A stretch of 64,000 bases of DNA from Isoetes taiwanensis (taxonomy: Eukaryota > Streptophyta > Lycopodiopsida > Isoetales > Isoetaceae). The notes beneath the pieces were generated by a model. The model saw only the letters and a list, made by a program, of their open reading frames with translations, did no database searches and was not told the DNA's origin. The stretch is taken from the NCBI GenBank assembly GCA_021234155.1, contig JAJEKV010000847.1, forward strand, positions 1-64,000. The letters run 5' to 3'. The position numbers were made by a program, and so were the translations under genes. Every line of letters begins with the position of its first letter. Positions within the stretch are counted from its first letter, which is position 1. Positions 1 to 11,320 of the stretch are shown here, piece by piece.

Positions 1-1470
1 ACTCCACTTCCTTATGTATGCTCTTTCTATTAAGGACAGCCAGTCATGAACATTCTCCTTGTTTTCCTTTTTTGTGCCGCATGTGGAATGCTTCCCGCAT
101 TCTCACTCAATGAAGGTACTGCTAACACTTTCAGAAGCTAGTGTCACGCATCTAGGCTTCGTAGCCTGTATTCATGTCTACTCAAGCCTTCCACCCAAGT
201 CAACCTTCTTCTCCAACTATAAAACGACTGGCAACTCCTAGCTTACGCTACCATCGGAAGACCACTACTTTTAAGCCTCCGGCGCCACGTATAAGTTACA
301 CTCAACACATAAAAACAAAAGCGTAATCACAGCGTTGCTTGATTGAGAATAAATTCGCTTTTCCTTAAGGCACATACTTGCTCTCGGCTGGTTTTTGACA
401 CATTAGGTCGCACGTATGTGTTGATTTTAGAGCACTCTTGATTGACTTGGGCGCACATCCTCTCACGCGCCGCTCCCCTTTAGTTCCCTCGACCTCTTCA
501 CATAGTTATATTTCCTTTTCCTCTTGAATTGCTTCTCAACATCGCTTCAAGCACTCAACTTCGAGTCATCATGTAGAGCAACAGCTTGTAAATGTTGTAA
601 AACCACCCCAGTATACCATCATAGTAAAACATCATGGGTCTCCCTGTGTTACTAAGCGTTTAGCTATGGGCCTCAAAGACAAGCATGACATGATATTTTG
701 GTTTCCCATTGGATCTATTATGTTACCCACTCAGAAGCCCGACCTTTGATACACCCAAGAACTCATCGTCTATAGCATCGAGGATCACTAAAGACTATAT
801 TCGCCCCGAATATTTAGATCCAATGCAGGGGAGGGAAGAATGTAGCATGGCAAACCCTAGTAGATGCATTTACGGGTAATAGACTGTCTCATCTTCAGGC
901 TTAAACAACCTGAGACCAAGGCGGGCAGCTAGATTCTCATGACCTCAATCTCCTCTACTATCTACGTCTTCTTCATTTGTTAACGTGTTGTTTGGTTCAC
1001 CACGGTGAGCAAGGAACCGATGTCATGGGTCACTGTAATGAGATGGTGGACTACTGGAGATGAATCCCTCTTGTGAAGAGGGCAAATTGAGGATCTCGAC
1101 GCATCTTCTGGAGGGCCACTCATTTGGTTTCCACATCCCTCTTGAGCCACTGAATGAAATTGCCTACTGCCCCCTCCAATGTTATCTCGCCCCTCCCAGG
1201 GAACTGGAAGCCTCTGTCGATGGGATCACGGACTCCCGTGACCTCAATTGCTACATTTGAAGGGATCTATTTCCTTTCCATGAAGAGTGGTTCGATTCAA
1301 AAATATGTCCCGGGCAACAATTGTGCTTCCATTGAATAGGTTATGGGGAAAATTGAAACCTGTTTCAATCAAGGCGAAACTTTTTAGAACATATGAATTA
1401 GGCGAAAAATAAAGCAATAAACAAGCAAAATTTAGCCATTAGTATAGAAGACAAAATTTGGTCTAACTTT
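1..1470. other. no gene recognised
   Basis: Only short open frames of at most 66 codons occur here, with no recognisable domain and no consistent coding strand. A small inverted repeat (GTCTCATCTTCAGG against CAACCTGAGAC, about 884-924) could form a hairpin. The sequence looks like eroded intergenic or repeat DNA. Confidence 0.5.
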
Positions 1471-1479
1471 TGGAGCTAA

Positions 1480-1800
1480 ATGGCCATGATCGGTCTAAAA
1501 CGGAAACGGTTGGATCAAAGCGCCATGGCCCATTTGGATCCAAATTCAAACCATGGCAAGCCGGGTGTGAATTTGGAACAAATAGCCATGAAGCCATTTG
1601 ATCGGTGCACCGTTTAGTCAACAAATGGCTTTACGGCGCCATTTAGCTTCAAATTCACACCATTTCGGCTTGCACCATGTTCAATGAATGGCACCATGGT
1701 GCCATTTACCAATACACCTTTTTGGGGGTATTTGGAATAGAATGGCGCCCGGCGCCATTTGGATCAAAGTGGAGCCATGAGGCGATTTGACTCTGCTCCA
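1480..1800. repeat. GCCATTT/AAATGGC-rich repeat block
   Basis: Short words such as GGCGCCATTT, GCCATTTGATC and CAAATGGC recur about a dozen times in both orientations within some 320 bases, so the block can fold on itself repeatedly. The same words reappear in the array at 3050-3690 and in the probable intron at 5344-5503. These stretches may therefore belong to one decayed unit. No coding potential is visible. Confidence 0.6.
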
Positions 1801-2499
1801 TCACAAATCCATATCTAGGTGCCTATGTTAGCCATTCTTGCTCCCATTCTTTGTATATGTCAATTGTTGCGGGCATGCATAACATGGAAACACCATGCAA
1901 ACGCAAGTGAAACCAAGTTTCGCGTCCGGGCGTTATGAAATTGACATTTGAACACGCTACACCTACCGCAACATAATTCTACCGAATAGTGGATTTACTT
2001 GATATTAGATAGATCCATGGTGGTATGTACTCGAGCGGTAGATGGAACAGGGAAAAAGCTGAAAATGGCCGGATGAATTATGAAGCGGCGCCGAAGCGCC
2101 AAGAATCACACAGGATTTCACGTGGCGTAAGCTGACAGCACGAATGCATGCTACAAAGTTTCTACCCTACTGTAGCGCGAGAAAAAGCGTATATCGCGGC
2201 CCGGCGGTTGAAACGAGCAGTGATTCGAAAGCGCTGAGCGGGTCTGCGAAACGTCACAACGTCGTGTAGCATGGTGCATGCCAGAAAACGGCTGGCGACA
2301 AAGGGGAGCTTTAAATGCACAAAGTACAATTTTAAAGTGGACCATTCGAGTTGGGACAAGTGGCAGCCAAATTTCAATTCAGTGAATTTTAAATTTTGTG
2401 GTGTAGTACTCTAAGTGTCTGAGCGGGATTTTTTTTTAGTGTCTATGTTCAAATTGGTAGTTAGGTAGGAAATATTCGAATTTCAAAATTCAATTTTAG
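1801..2499. other. no gene recognised
   Basis: I see no domain, RNA gene or paired repeat here. Two overlapping minus-strand open frames (2151-2377, 64 and 71 codons) resemble nothing I recognise and are probably chance. Confidence 0.4.
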
Positions 2500-2660
2500 G
2501 CGGGCATGGGCGTCTGGACCCGCGGGCATGGCGGGCATGCCAGCACGGACCACAGGCGTCCCGGCCCGGGCGTAGGCGGCTTGGCCGGGCATGGGCGCTG
2601 GGCTGACGCGTTTCGTTGCCCGGCGTGGTCAGGCCGGACGGCCGGCTGACCAAAGTTAGT
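2500..2660. repeat. GC-rich GCGGGCATG repeat patch
   Basis: About 160 bases are much richer in G and C than their surroundings. They contain several close variants of GCGGGCATG and GCCGGGCATGGGCG in direct orientation, plus GGCCGGACGGCCGGC. The patch looks like a short, degenerate direct-repeat cluster, perhaps an LTR or element-internal region. No open frame or domain supports a gene. Confidence 0.4.
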
Positions 2661-3049
2661 TATGCCCATTGTTTTACGGAGGACCTCATTTGCGCTTTCA
2701 TTTTAGGTATTCCGATGTTCACCGACCTCGACCCTAGCATGACCCGGTAGCTTCTGCATCCGGTAGCCTGGCGCCAGTATCAGCGACCTTTTTAGCCCCG
2801 TTTTTAGTTTTCGGTAGCCATTTCCCCTGGGTTGAGCCTCACTCCATCGGCTACACCGGTTTTGGGTCAAAATCAAGGCTTCCGAAATGGAAGTCGACAG
2901 TGCGGAGCAGCTTCGAATGTGGAGGCAGTGACTACAGCACACCGCCAAAGACGCAATTATGTCATCTACTTGCTTTGTTTCTTTGGCCGATGAAGCCGCT
3001 GGCCATTTCGAATCTTGTTGCTGGAATTTGTGTTATGCGTCGAGAAATG

Positions 3050-3690
3050 GGCCATGGCGCATTTGACGTCCACTAGCTTATATTAGGTCTTGTTGTTGGC
3101 AAATGAAGCCATCCGCGCCATTTGATGTCTATTGTCCTATTTTTGGGTATTATTTGTTTTGCAAATGGCTTATCCAGCCATTTGATCTAACATTAGGGGC
3201 GTGGAGTTGATTAAAATGGCCATGGTAGTTTAATGTTCATTAGCTAATAATAGGGTATTGTCGCAAAATGGTCTTCTTGTTGAAAATGCGTACCAAGCTA
3301 CCATTTGATGTCATTCTTACATTAGGGGCCTTGGTTGACAAATGGGCTTTACATGTTTCGTTTAATGTTTAGTAACTTACAATGGTGTATTGTTGTTGGA
3401 AAATGGTCTTTGTTGGCAAATGGCTAAACCATTTACGTCTATTATCTTATTAGGGGCCGTGGTTGACAAATGAAGCCATAGCGCTGCGTTAATGTTCATT
3501 AGCTTACAATATTGTATTATTTGTAGGCAAATGGTCTTCTTGTTGGCAAATGGCTGACAGCATGCATTTTGATGTCTATTAATCTTACATTAGGGTCTTG
3601 ATTGCAAATGGCTATCATCATCCCGATGTCTATTATCTTACATTTGTGTAGGTGCAATGAACTCCAGATGCAAATGGTGCCATAGGCCAT
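3050..3690. repeat. degenerate tandem array, unit about 130 bp
   Basis: The landmark ATTAGGG recurs near 3192, 3321, 3449 and 3589, a spacing of about 128-140 bases. Each unit also carries TTGGTTGACAAATGG, TACAATRTTGTATT, AAATGGTCTTCTTGTTGG and CCATTTGATGTCTATT in the same order. About four and a half units are present, with many small indels. The minus-strand frame at 3517-3702 is a by-product of the array. Confidence 0.75.
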
Positions 3691-3715
3691 TTGCTTAGTC
3701 ATCTGGTGTGTCTAC

Positions 3716-3964
3716 TTGTTTGGTCAGTTATTGATGCCTTTGTTGCTGATGCTTCTTTGTTGCTGCGGTATTGCGTTCGAAACACAATTTCAATCCGACG
3801 GACTATCATCGCGGCGGATAGGGCGGTGCATGGAAATAATGCGGGTGAGCCCCTCCACCTCTGGGCTTTCGAAAGGAGAGGCTTCAAGAGAAACTCTACA
3901 CATGATAAAGGAAACTGACGAGCTTGAATTTACCAGCGGGTATCTTGATTTAACATGGGGTTGA
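3716..3964 (+). CDS. 82-aa ORF with a hydrophobic N-terminus, unrecognised
   Basis: The ORF begins with MFGQLLMPLLLMLLCCC, a run of about 15 hydrophobic residues that would pass as a signal peptide or membrane anchor. The rest is polar and ends in LDLTWG. It directly follows the 130-bp array. I recognise no family, and an overlapping + frame (3691-3918) has similar length, so it may be a chance ORF or an exon of the decayed unit at 4.3-6.9 kb. Confidence 0.15.
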   Translation: MFGQLLMPLLLMLLCCCGIAFETQFQSDGLSSRRIGRCMEIMRVSPSTSGLSKGEASRETLHMIKETDELEFTSGYLDLTWG

Positions 3965-4342
3965 CCTTCAGCAAGGCCGGTAGCGAAGATTGGATAGAAG
4001 GTGGTGCGTGAAGACCGCGGTGACAGCAAAATAATAGTCTATAATGGGTAGTTTATGATCAATAATGTCACCTGGTATAGCAAATGTGGCGGATTCAGTG
4101 AAACAAAGTGAGCTGCCATCGCCGCGACTTTGAAGAGGCGATATCGAAGTCAGAAATCTTGAGGGGTTTACCGGTTCTTATGGTGTTTGAAGCGAGTGAA
4201 CTGTTCGATGGATTGTCGAACGTGTAAAGAAACCTCATTGTGGACTGGTAATGCTTTCGTTAGCAAGGGCGTCACGAGCTGCGGCTGAACATCACGGGGA
4301 AAGTCAGCGAGGCTGAGCAAAGGCTGACCGGACAAGGGAAAG

Positions 4343-4780
4343 GTGAAAGGACCACGAAAGATCGATAAGAAAACGCGCTTTTGCGCGCTCCGGCAAAATA
4401 AAGAAAGCACTCGTCGGCAAAGGAAAAAGAACGGAAACAAATATCAGGCTTGCGCTTTCGAAGTCAAAGAACCACGCTCGGATAAACGTCAATCGCAGTC
4501 GAGAGGACACCTAAAAAGGAGAGACACTTACCCAAGTCCCGACATGGCGCCCGCATCAAGAGGAGAGGAGCTTAATGAGCACGCCTTCGGTGGTGAAGTT
4601 CCAAGCCCATCACATATCCAAGATTCTCGCAAGCACTTACCCGCCGGGTCCCCATTAAGAAGACAGAGAGCCAAAGAAGTCTCATTAAGAATAGCTCAAA
4701 GACTTGCTCCAGGTGCCTCTCCAAATCTTAAGGTGGAAAGATGGGAAAGAGGAGAAGACGACATAGAACACGCTATGTAA
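4343..4780 (+). CDS. 145-aa basic ORF in a decayed gene-like unit
   Basis: This is the longest clean + frame in the first 20 kb. The product is strongly basic in its first half (KIDKKTRFCALRQ, RRQRKKNG) and polar throughout, with an internal methionine at 4544 that starts MAPASRGEELNEHAFGGEV. No domain is recognised. Coding-like frames continue on the same strand with frameshifts: 4843-5025, about 4975-5340, 5504-5933, about 6290-6690 and about 6850-6965. That pattern suggests one eroded gene or element ORF rather than independent genes. A gag-like protein of an unclassified retroelement is possible but unproven. Confidence 0.3.
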   Translation: MKGPRKIDKKTRFCALRQNKESTRRQRKKNGNKYQACAFEVKEPRSDKRQSQSRGHLKRRDTYPSPDMAPASRGEELNEHAFGGEVPSPSHIQDSRKHLPAGSPLRRQRAKEVSLRIAQRLAPGASPNLKVERWERGEDDIEHAM

Positions 4781-4842
4781 GATCATTGACCAGCCATCTT
4801 TTCCCTCCTGGCATCACATACATTTATAAAAACTAATAAACG

Positions 4843-5343
4843 ATGTTCGCCTATACCAACGGGGCAACCAAATCGACATCTAGGCCAAGAAATATGGAGT
4901 GCACGATCAAGACCTTAGGGGTGGAATCCTTTCAAAGAGACCCACATCAGGTGTTCACTCCTCGCGGACGTGATTCCATTCAATCCCCTCACAAAGAAAC
5001 TACATCCTTGGAAGCCTGGGGATGACCTCATGGGGATGAACTATTACATAGTGAATGGCAATCATACATTATGGCCCTTGACTTGTTTGTAGAAGGCTTC
5101 GGCACCAGAAGTCCCAAGAACAAATGGCAAAATTTATGAGTATCCCGAATTGCGAGTCTTGTGCGGCGCGGTGGGCGAGCAAAGTGTACTGCCCGGCTTC
5201 GATTGTGAAGTCAATGATATCGCTGCCAAGACTATCTTCAAAGGAACCTTTCATTGATAAAATAGCAAGCTGCGGCAACAATATGCTCTCCTGCGGGGAA
5301 GCGATCCATCGGGGCCTTGGGCAATCGTTCAAACCATACAAGG
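4843..5343 (+). pseudogene. frameshifted coding-like stretch, unknown protein
   Basis: Three + frames are open in turn. The first reads KTLGVESFQRDPHQVFTPRG. The second covers about 4975-5250 and contains EYPELRVLCGAVGEQ, followed by LPGFDCEVNDIAAKTIFKGTF. The third reaches the end at LGQSFKPYK, where CCATACAAG|GTACAT would make an acceptable 5' splice site at about 5341. The following 160 bases carry the GCCATTT words of the neighbouring repeats and end in TTTTCAG, so they look like an intron. I do not recognise the protein. Confidence 0.3.
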
Positions 5344-5503
5344 TACATCGTGTTTTACTTACGCTAGATTACCAAATGAAACCCACGGCGCCATTTCTTT
5401 GAGAAAAATACGCAATGCAGCTCGGTATTGGTCCGCAAAGCCATTTGGTGTGGCGCTATTTCATAATCATTTGCATTCAAAACTAACTTCTTCTTGTTTT
5501 CAG

Positions 5504-5933
5504 CGTTATCGGCTTTGGCTGGGATTACCATCGTGGTAAGCAACGAAAGATTTCAACAGATTGGGTCTTCATGCCAGGAAGGATATTTTCAGCTATTCAT
5601 GTCCCTTTGGAACTTGTGGAAATCTTGCAAGCTAAAAAGATAATAGGGGCGGACTATTACACCTTAACTGGTCAAAGAGTCACGACTTCGCCCGGTCGGA
5701 CATACACGAGTTGCATTAGGGTATGGACTATGAAGGCTGTCGGATTTTGTTCGAGGGAGGTCTTTGGATGGGAATACCTACGTGAAGGTCACCTCGATTA
5801 TACGGGTAAGCACTTCTTCAAGACAAAGGGCAAGACACTTCTGATCTATATGGTTCTTGAAGAAGGAATTTTTGAATATGTGAAGGATAATTTTAGAAGT
5901 TTAAATCCTTCCAGCGATCTGGAATATCTTTAG
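5504..5933 (+). CDS. probable exon of an unknown protein (about 143 codons)
   Basis: A polypyrimidine stretch ending TTCTTGTTTTCAG precedes this frame. Translation from the putative acceptor gives VIGFGWDYHRGKQRK and runs without interruption through IHVPLELVEILQAKKIIGAD to a TAG at 5931. The composition is mixed and protein-like, with many aromatic and charged residues and no low complexity. No family is recognised. It lies on the same strand as the ORFs at 4.3-5.3 kb and probably belonged to the same gene. Opposite-strand frames at 5893-6297 appear to be shadows. Confidence 0.35.
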
Positions 5934-6965
5934 GTGGCGAGCCGAGGGCACCCGACGGCGATTTCCATAGCCACCTTGCATAGTAAAGTGGGTTGAAGTT
6001 AGGCGTGACCAAGGAAGGAGTTTGATAGCGATGCCACCTGCCTTGGCAAAATTCATGCATAATCTTTGTCTTGCAGAGGGATCTTGAAGACTTCGTTCGC
6101 GGTTGAATGCTTGACGGTGAGGGGCAATTTGTTTGCAATCGTACCCGGCATCCTTGATAGCCACGGACACTAGAGGCATCACTCCAATGTGGGACAAGAC
6201 CACTCTGTCTAATTTCTTTATCTGGTAAAGAACACCCCACCGGTGATTCTTTACTGGATAGTGGTCTTTGCAAGGCGAGCATAATTTTTGATTTCATCGT
6301 GTTGGATGATCCGGATTCCCGGATCGAGTTTTATTGGCGCATTATGAGGGCCGAATACAAAAATCCGCTGCCCGAGGGAGTTCGGGGAGGTCCATGCACT
6401 AATTAATGCGCCAAAGATGGGAGGGGCTTCGCGGGTCCTCTTGTCGATGAAATTGACCTCAAATTCCCCTTCAGCGATCATCCTCAAGAGCGCCACCGGT
6501 TCACGTACTAGCGAGAAGGCGAAGAGGGGACCCAGGAGGCCGGGGGCTATGGCTTCTCTGCAACAGCAGTTATGCGGTGGCAAGGCTTTGGGGGGGACAT
6601 AATCATGAGAAACCATTTGCGGGGCACGCCACATGCTCCTACCTACGTCAAGGAAAATGAATACCCGCCGAGAACGGGGTGTTTGATTACTTCTCACGTG
6701 TGGTTCTTTTGGTAGAACTTCATTGATGAATAAGAGATTTTGCATTGTCTTGAAAGTGACCAGCTTAAGCATGAGTGCCTAAAGGGGATTCTTGATAGGC
6801 TTGACCGCCCTCGAATCCCCATACTTTCGGCCCGTTCTGTGACAGAGAGACAAAGATGCATTGTGGCTGGTAGATCCATCAAATACCGAGGAGATGCACG
6901 AAGCTCCACCCGATGTGGACTATGATGAGATCAAGAACACACAATTCGATCACGGACATGCTTAA
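5934..6965 (+). pseudogene. continuation of the decayed + strand unit
   Basis: Short coding-like stretches remain on +, for example FIVLDDPDSRIEFYWRIMR near 6292 and KDALWLVDPSNTEEMHEAP near 6850, ending in a TAA at 6963-6965. They are separated by frameshifts. The minus strand also has a 173-codon open frame (6251-6772) without a recognisable domain. I prefer + because the tail segments read well and match the direction of the upstream exons. The identity is unknown. Confidence 0.25.
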
Positions 6966-7669
6966 TGATCCCACTTTCGCGCCACGGCGTTTGGGGACCT
7001 TTGGTCCATCCTATGGGTGCTTCTTCTAGCCATGGTCTGGCGATCTTGAACGATCCTGATGTGGGAACCTGATCCGATGTGGAACCTGATCGACGATCGA
7101 AGTTGATCGATAAGGAACCCTGAATTTTGTGATTATAATATAAAATTGTACAATAATACTTTTGTAAAAGACTCCCTTTTGCTGTTGTGGCAAAAATTTT
7201 TGATATACAAATTGGCGAATTTGAAAATTTTAACTAATTTTGTGATGTTATGTTTCTTTACCTTCTTTTATATGCAGCTTGTTAGTATTTTTAATGCCAA
7301 TAAATGACGCTTTAGAGGCATATTTTTTCTTAATGTATTTATAATTGCTTAAAAAAATTGGCATTAAATGAACTAAAAAAGATTTTTAGTGTATCTAATT
7401 GGAATCTAAAATTTCCCATTTTAATGAAATTGTGCTTATTTTGCTACAAATTACAAGGCGTGAAATGCCAACAAGTAAATCGAGGAAGTTTATGCTGCTA
7501 CTAGAAACTACTAAGTTCAAGTACAAAAGATATCATAGTTGTTTTGCCATGCAACTCTTAGGAAAGTTGAGGAAAAACATTATTATAGAGGTTAAGAAAC
7601 ATAAAAATTTCATATACAAAAGATAAATAAGTTAAAAATATCATATGTTTGGATAAACAAAATCATAGT
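6966..7669. other. AT-rich intergenic sequence, no gene recognised
   Basis: This stretch is strongly AT-rich from 7130 onward. The only + frame above 60 codons (7399-7626) is lysine-rich because of base composition and has no domain. Confidence 0.5.
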
Positions 7670-7815
7670 TTAAGGATTTTTAAAAGTTTTAAAGATTTTT
7701 AAGGATTTTTAAAGATTTTTAAGGATTTTAAAGATTTTTAACATATTTTTATGAAATCACGTTTTTAAAGATTTTTCCAAATTTTTAAAAATCTCAAAAA
7801 AAATCTTAAAACGTT
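7670..7815. repeat. AT-rich tandem repeat of AAGGATTTTTAAAGATTTTT
   Basis: Variants of TTTTAAAGATTTTTAAGGA follow one another about six times, with gradual decay toward 7815, where the reverse complement (AAAAATCTC, AAATCTTAAAACG) also appears. It is a short degenerate minisatellite. No evidence points to an origin or a gene. Confidence 0.7.
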
Positions 7816-8717
7816 TTTTAAAGGTGCGGATTTTGCGTGCTTCAACAACATTGGCCATTAGGCCCACAGCTCGGCGTTCCCCTACCGTCGTTACGCACCC
7901 GGAGGGATCAACAGGTGATTAGACAAGCCCTCCCTTGTCGGCCCGGCCTAGCTCACCACCCAATACCGGGGCTCTTATACACGAGCCCGCGTGGTGGGAA
8001 TTAATGGGCTAAAACTATGATCATACAACTACTTGGGCTCACGGGTCTCTACCCCCTTCCCAATACACAAGAGTGGGCATAGAATGTCAAAACATCATCT
8101 ATGAGAACTAAAAATAATAGAATACATCTATTCTAATCTACCTAATCATACATGGTTAGGTTCCTTTGTTAGTGTCTATCATTCTTAGGCTGTAGGGGTG
8201 CAGCCTATAGCTAAGAATGAATGCTAAACCCTACCGAAGAGGCACTGATAACTTTCGGATCTACCCTATCGAATCAGCTGCTCACCTTACATCTTGGCGG
8301 TTCCCCACTCCCCACGAAAGCATCCATCTGCTGATTTGGTCTGGCGATCTTGGATCGAGCTGCAACCTAGAAATCCGACTTCTTTGCTTCGGATTGGAAA
8401 TCGTCCTCACCGCTCCAATCCGAGACTCATGGGTCGAGAACCCAAAGGGTTTCCCTTTTGGGGTTTATGCCCCTTTATCTCCACGCATTTAGGGCTGGTC
8501 CTTTTTGGTCAATGGGTTATTGCCATGGCAAAGATATTATATTCACATGTGGCCTTAACATGTGCAATATAATGGTTCCTAGATGTGGTACCCTAGGGGT
8601 ACTACTCTTTTCTGATGGTCGTGCCGCGGTACATGTCGACTCACTGGCGACGTGTCGATTATAATATGCATTATTCATACCGTATATTATCTTTGGAGCG
8701 TCCACAGTCTTTCTTCG
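7816..8717. other. repeat-like sequence without a recognised gene
   Basis: This is moderately GC-rich sequence with stems such as TTCTTAGGCTGTAGGGGTGCAGCC against its partner TATAGCTAAGAATGAATG near 8185-8221. Open frames of 68-102 codons exist on both strands over the same bases, and none shows a domain. It may be LTR or untranslated element sequence, but no boundaries could be fixed. Confidence 0.35.
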
Positions 8718-8800
8718 GGAACTTTTGGATCCCGCCTCACGAATGCGGACTCTCCCCTCTTTTGAGGCTGACCATGCAAGGTCGGCCTCGTTTGACTTGG
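8718..8800 (+). repeat. dispersed repeat R1, copy 1
   Basis: GGGAACTTTTGGATC, then GCGGACTCTCCCCTCTT and GACCATGCAAGGTC followed by CCTCGTTT, recur in the same order at 9818-9900. The two copies lie in direct orientation 1.1 kb apart and differ by substitutions and small indels. The function is unknown. They may mark a decayed duplicated element. Confidence 0.6.
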
Positions 8801-9817
8801 GGAAGGGTGCCATCGGTTGCCCCATAATGGGCTGCCCTAACTGGTTCTAATGCTAACCCTTTAATCTAGACCTTCTCAGAAAATTCTGAAACTGTGGTGC
8901 GGCCGTTTGGTGTTGAATTAGGAATCCGGTTGGCAAAAAATCAGAATTTAATTTGGGTATAATGCATTAATTACGAATCTATGAATGTCTTGCCACTGCA
9001 AAGCCCAATTCTAATTGCCACATCGGAGGAGGGGCCCAACTCCATTCGTCGTTTTCCCTTGTTTCCGCATTCTCAATGCGGCTTCGAGCCCCCGTCCCAA
9101 GCGCAGAAAGAGACCAAAACTTCGGCCCCAAAATGCAAAACCCTTCTAGAACACGGCAACCCACCGGGGTTTACGTTTGAGGCCCTCAACTTTGCCCGGT
9201 CGGTGGGGACCTTGCGCGTGTCTTGGCATTAGAGTGGGGGTGTTGACACCACCCTAAAATCCCCGGTTGCTTGCCCCAAAGTCCTCTCCCAAGGCCCACG
9301 GGACGGATGGCAACCTCCCCTCCGGAATGGATTGATTTGGCTCGCCAATGGACTCATGCTGTCGACATTGCCCGAGGGACCAAGTTTTCGTGGCTAGAAG
9401 ACCATCCCCTCACGTGAAGAAGCTTCGTGTCCGGTACTCGTAGTCTTAATTGGCCTAGGATATGGATCTTTGGATCTTTACCCATGCGGAGGCATGAGTG
9501 TTTCTTTCTTTGCAAAGCGGACCTTGTAACTTGCTCCCTAAAAGGTAATTTCACCATTAGGACGAGGTTGGCGAAGTTGATTTTTCCATTCCGGAGCCTC
9601 CGCTGTGCTCGAACAACAAAAACACTCCGGTTTCTACGGTGTCGCCCTCGGGGCGCTTCTGCGGTTTGACAAAGTTTTCCCGGACCGATCTGGGAATCTT
9701 TTAACCTTCCTGAAGAAGGGCCCCTGAATGGAGGATTCAGCGGCGGATAGGGGAACCCGGGCTCGGAGGGTGGTCATTAGCGTGCGCCTTGTGGGGCGGG
9801 ACCCGAGGAAAAGTACA
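8801..9817. other. GC-moderate repeat-like sequence, no gene recognised
   Basis: Frames of 61-83 codons exist on both strands (for example 8981-9232 and 9427-9669 on +). They overlap one another and have no domain. The sequence is flanked by the two copies of repeat R1. Confidence 0.35.
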
Positions 9818-9900
9818 CCTGGGAACTTTTGGATCGCCTCCGGGGTCCGGACTCTCCCTCTTGTGAAGGCGGCCGTGCAAGGTCCCGGGCCTCGTTTATG
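9818..9900 (+). repeat. dispersed repeat R1, copy 2
   Basis: Second copy of the block described at 8718-8800: GGGAACTTTTGGATC, GGTCCGGACTCTCCCTCTT, GCCGTGCAAGGTCC and CCTCGTTT in the same order and orientation. Confidence 0.6.
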
Positions 9901-10679
9901 GGTTCAAAAGATTGACCGGCCCGAAAATGGCGGTTAGACACAATGCGGGAACTATTTCAAGAGTGTCAATGCTCTTGCAAGTCAGCACCTCCATCTTTTC
10001 ATATTCCCCCAAATGCCACTCGATGCACACCCCACGGATGGTGCATTTGGTCAATGCATCTTCCACGGCACATGCTTTCAAAAAGGCCTTCCTACCTTTT
10101 CTTAGTTAGCATGCCTTCCCCCGCGGCATGGAGGCTACCTAGGGAATTGAAGAGATTTTGTTGCAAAAGCAAAACACTTTGCACCAATGGCAAAGGGGCG
10201 TTATTCCACCAATTCAACTGTAGGATTGGATCAAATACCTACGACACATCTGATTGAGATCCCCTTAAATCAGCTTAACACAAAGGCCTATTGTGCAAAA
10301 GGAGGAAAGAATGAATAGATGTGAAATTGCAATCACAGAATAACAAAAATGTTTCTCAGCAAGCAAATGTTGATCATGGTCTATTGCATTTCAGAAGAAC
10401 AGAAAGAAAATAAGAAGAAACAGACCGCCCCTCCTATGTTACCTCGTTAAATGAAGAGCTGATGGAACTCTAACCTGTTTGTCTCTTGCTCAGATGAATC
10501 TGCTCCAAGCTTGAATATGCCCTCCAAGAAGCAAGTCTTAGGAAGGTCCAGAACAAGGGAGATCCATTGCCCAATCTTTATCCTTAATGGGTTCTTCAGA
10601 ATGCTTGGGAAAAGAATAAGAGGAAGAGCCACGATCTCCTATTATGCTTCACGACTGTCAAATGATGATCCACCGGGTT
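9901..10679. other. no gene recognised
   Basis: I see no domain, RNA gene or repeat pairing apart from the copia target site at its right edge. The 104-codon + frame (9943-10257) is proline- and cysteine-rich, overlaps other frames and looks accidental. Confidence 0.4.
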
Positions 10680-10684
10680 ATTCA
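10680..10684. repeat. target-site duplication ATTCA (left)
   Basis: ATTCA immediately precedes the first LTR base and is repeated at 16140-16144 directly after the second LTR. Five bases is the usual duplication length for Ty1-copia integrases. Confidence 0.85.
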
Positions 10685-11234
10685 TGTTGAAATAAGCGAT
10701 TGAATAGAACCAATATCATGTAACAATGTTAGATTTTCTTAGATTGATAATCATCTATGTGTAAGAAACACCTCAATCTAATAGCACAAGATGATTTTAT
10801 ATTCAACTCAACAAAAGAACAATTGTATAACACTAGCCAAGTCACTTCTTCAACTTATCATTAACATTGGCAATTATGACCATTGGAAATAATCTTAGCA
10901 TTACTTGTTCATATGAGATCGATGAGAATCTCGCCACTTCAAACTTCAAAAATAGGTCATTCAATTTCAAATCGATTCATACCGCTTCACGGTTGCTCTG
11001 CTAATTTCCAATGATCGAAAAACTACGTATTACATCTTTATTTATCTTTGCGGTCAGAGCGGTCCAAGCCGGGCTGTAGATTGGCTCTTCATGTCTTGTC
11101 ATATTGAATCGATTCATTTGAACGAAATTGGCTCCAAGGATCTTAGGTGCTTTGGAGTCTTTGTCTCAACTTTTCTCTGTCCAGAATTTCCTTGAATATT
11201 TTTCCCCATCTCAATTATGGCATGAATTCTAGCA
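10685..11234 (-). repeat. copia 3' LTR
   Basis: This 550-bp LTR begins TGTTGAAATAAGC and ends GAATTCTAGCA on the + strand, so it shows the TG...CA ends of an LTR. It matches 15590-16139 along its whole length. Because the element is on the minus strand, this copy is the 3' LTR. Confidence 0.93.
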
Positions 11235-11246
11235 TTCCCCTTTCAT
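11235..11246 (-). promoter_or_regulatory. polypurine tract of the copia element
   Basis: Read on the minus strand, the bases just inside the 3' LTR are GAAAGGGGAA. This is a purine run in the position from which plus-strand DNA synthesis of LTR retrotransposons is primed. Confidence 0.75.
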
Positions 11247-11320
11247 GTCATAATTGGGGCATCTCTGACTCATAGCGGTTGATAATTTTTGAAGTCTCTT
11301 CCAACTTAGTGCCTTGGTCA

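Noticed and set aside
6251-6772. 173-codon minus-strand ORF as a gene
   Set aside because: No domain was recognised, and the opposite strand has better coding-like blocks in the same direction as the neighbouring exons.
7670-7815. AT-rich tandem repeat as a replication origin or matrix attachment site
   Set aside because: Only composition supports this. No defined motif exists to test.
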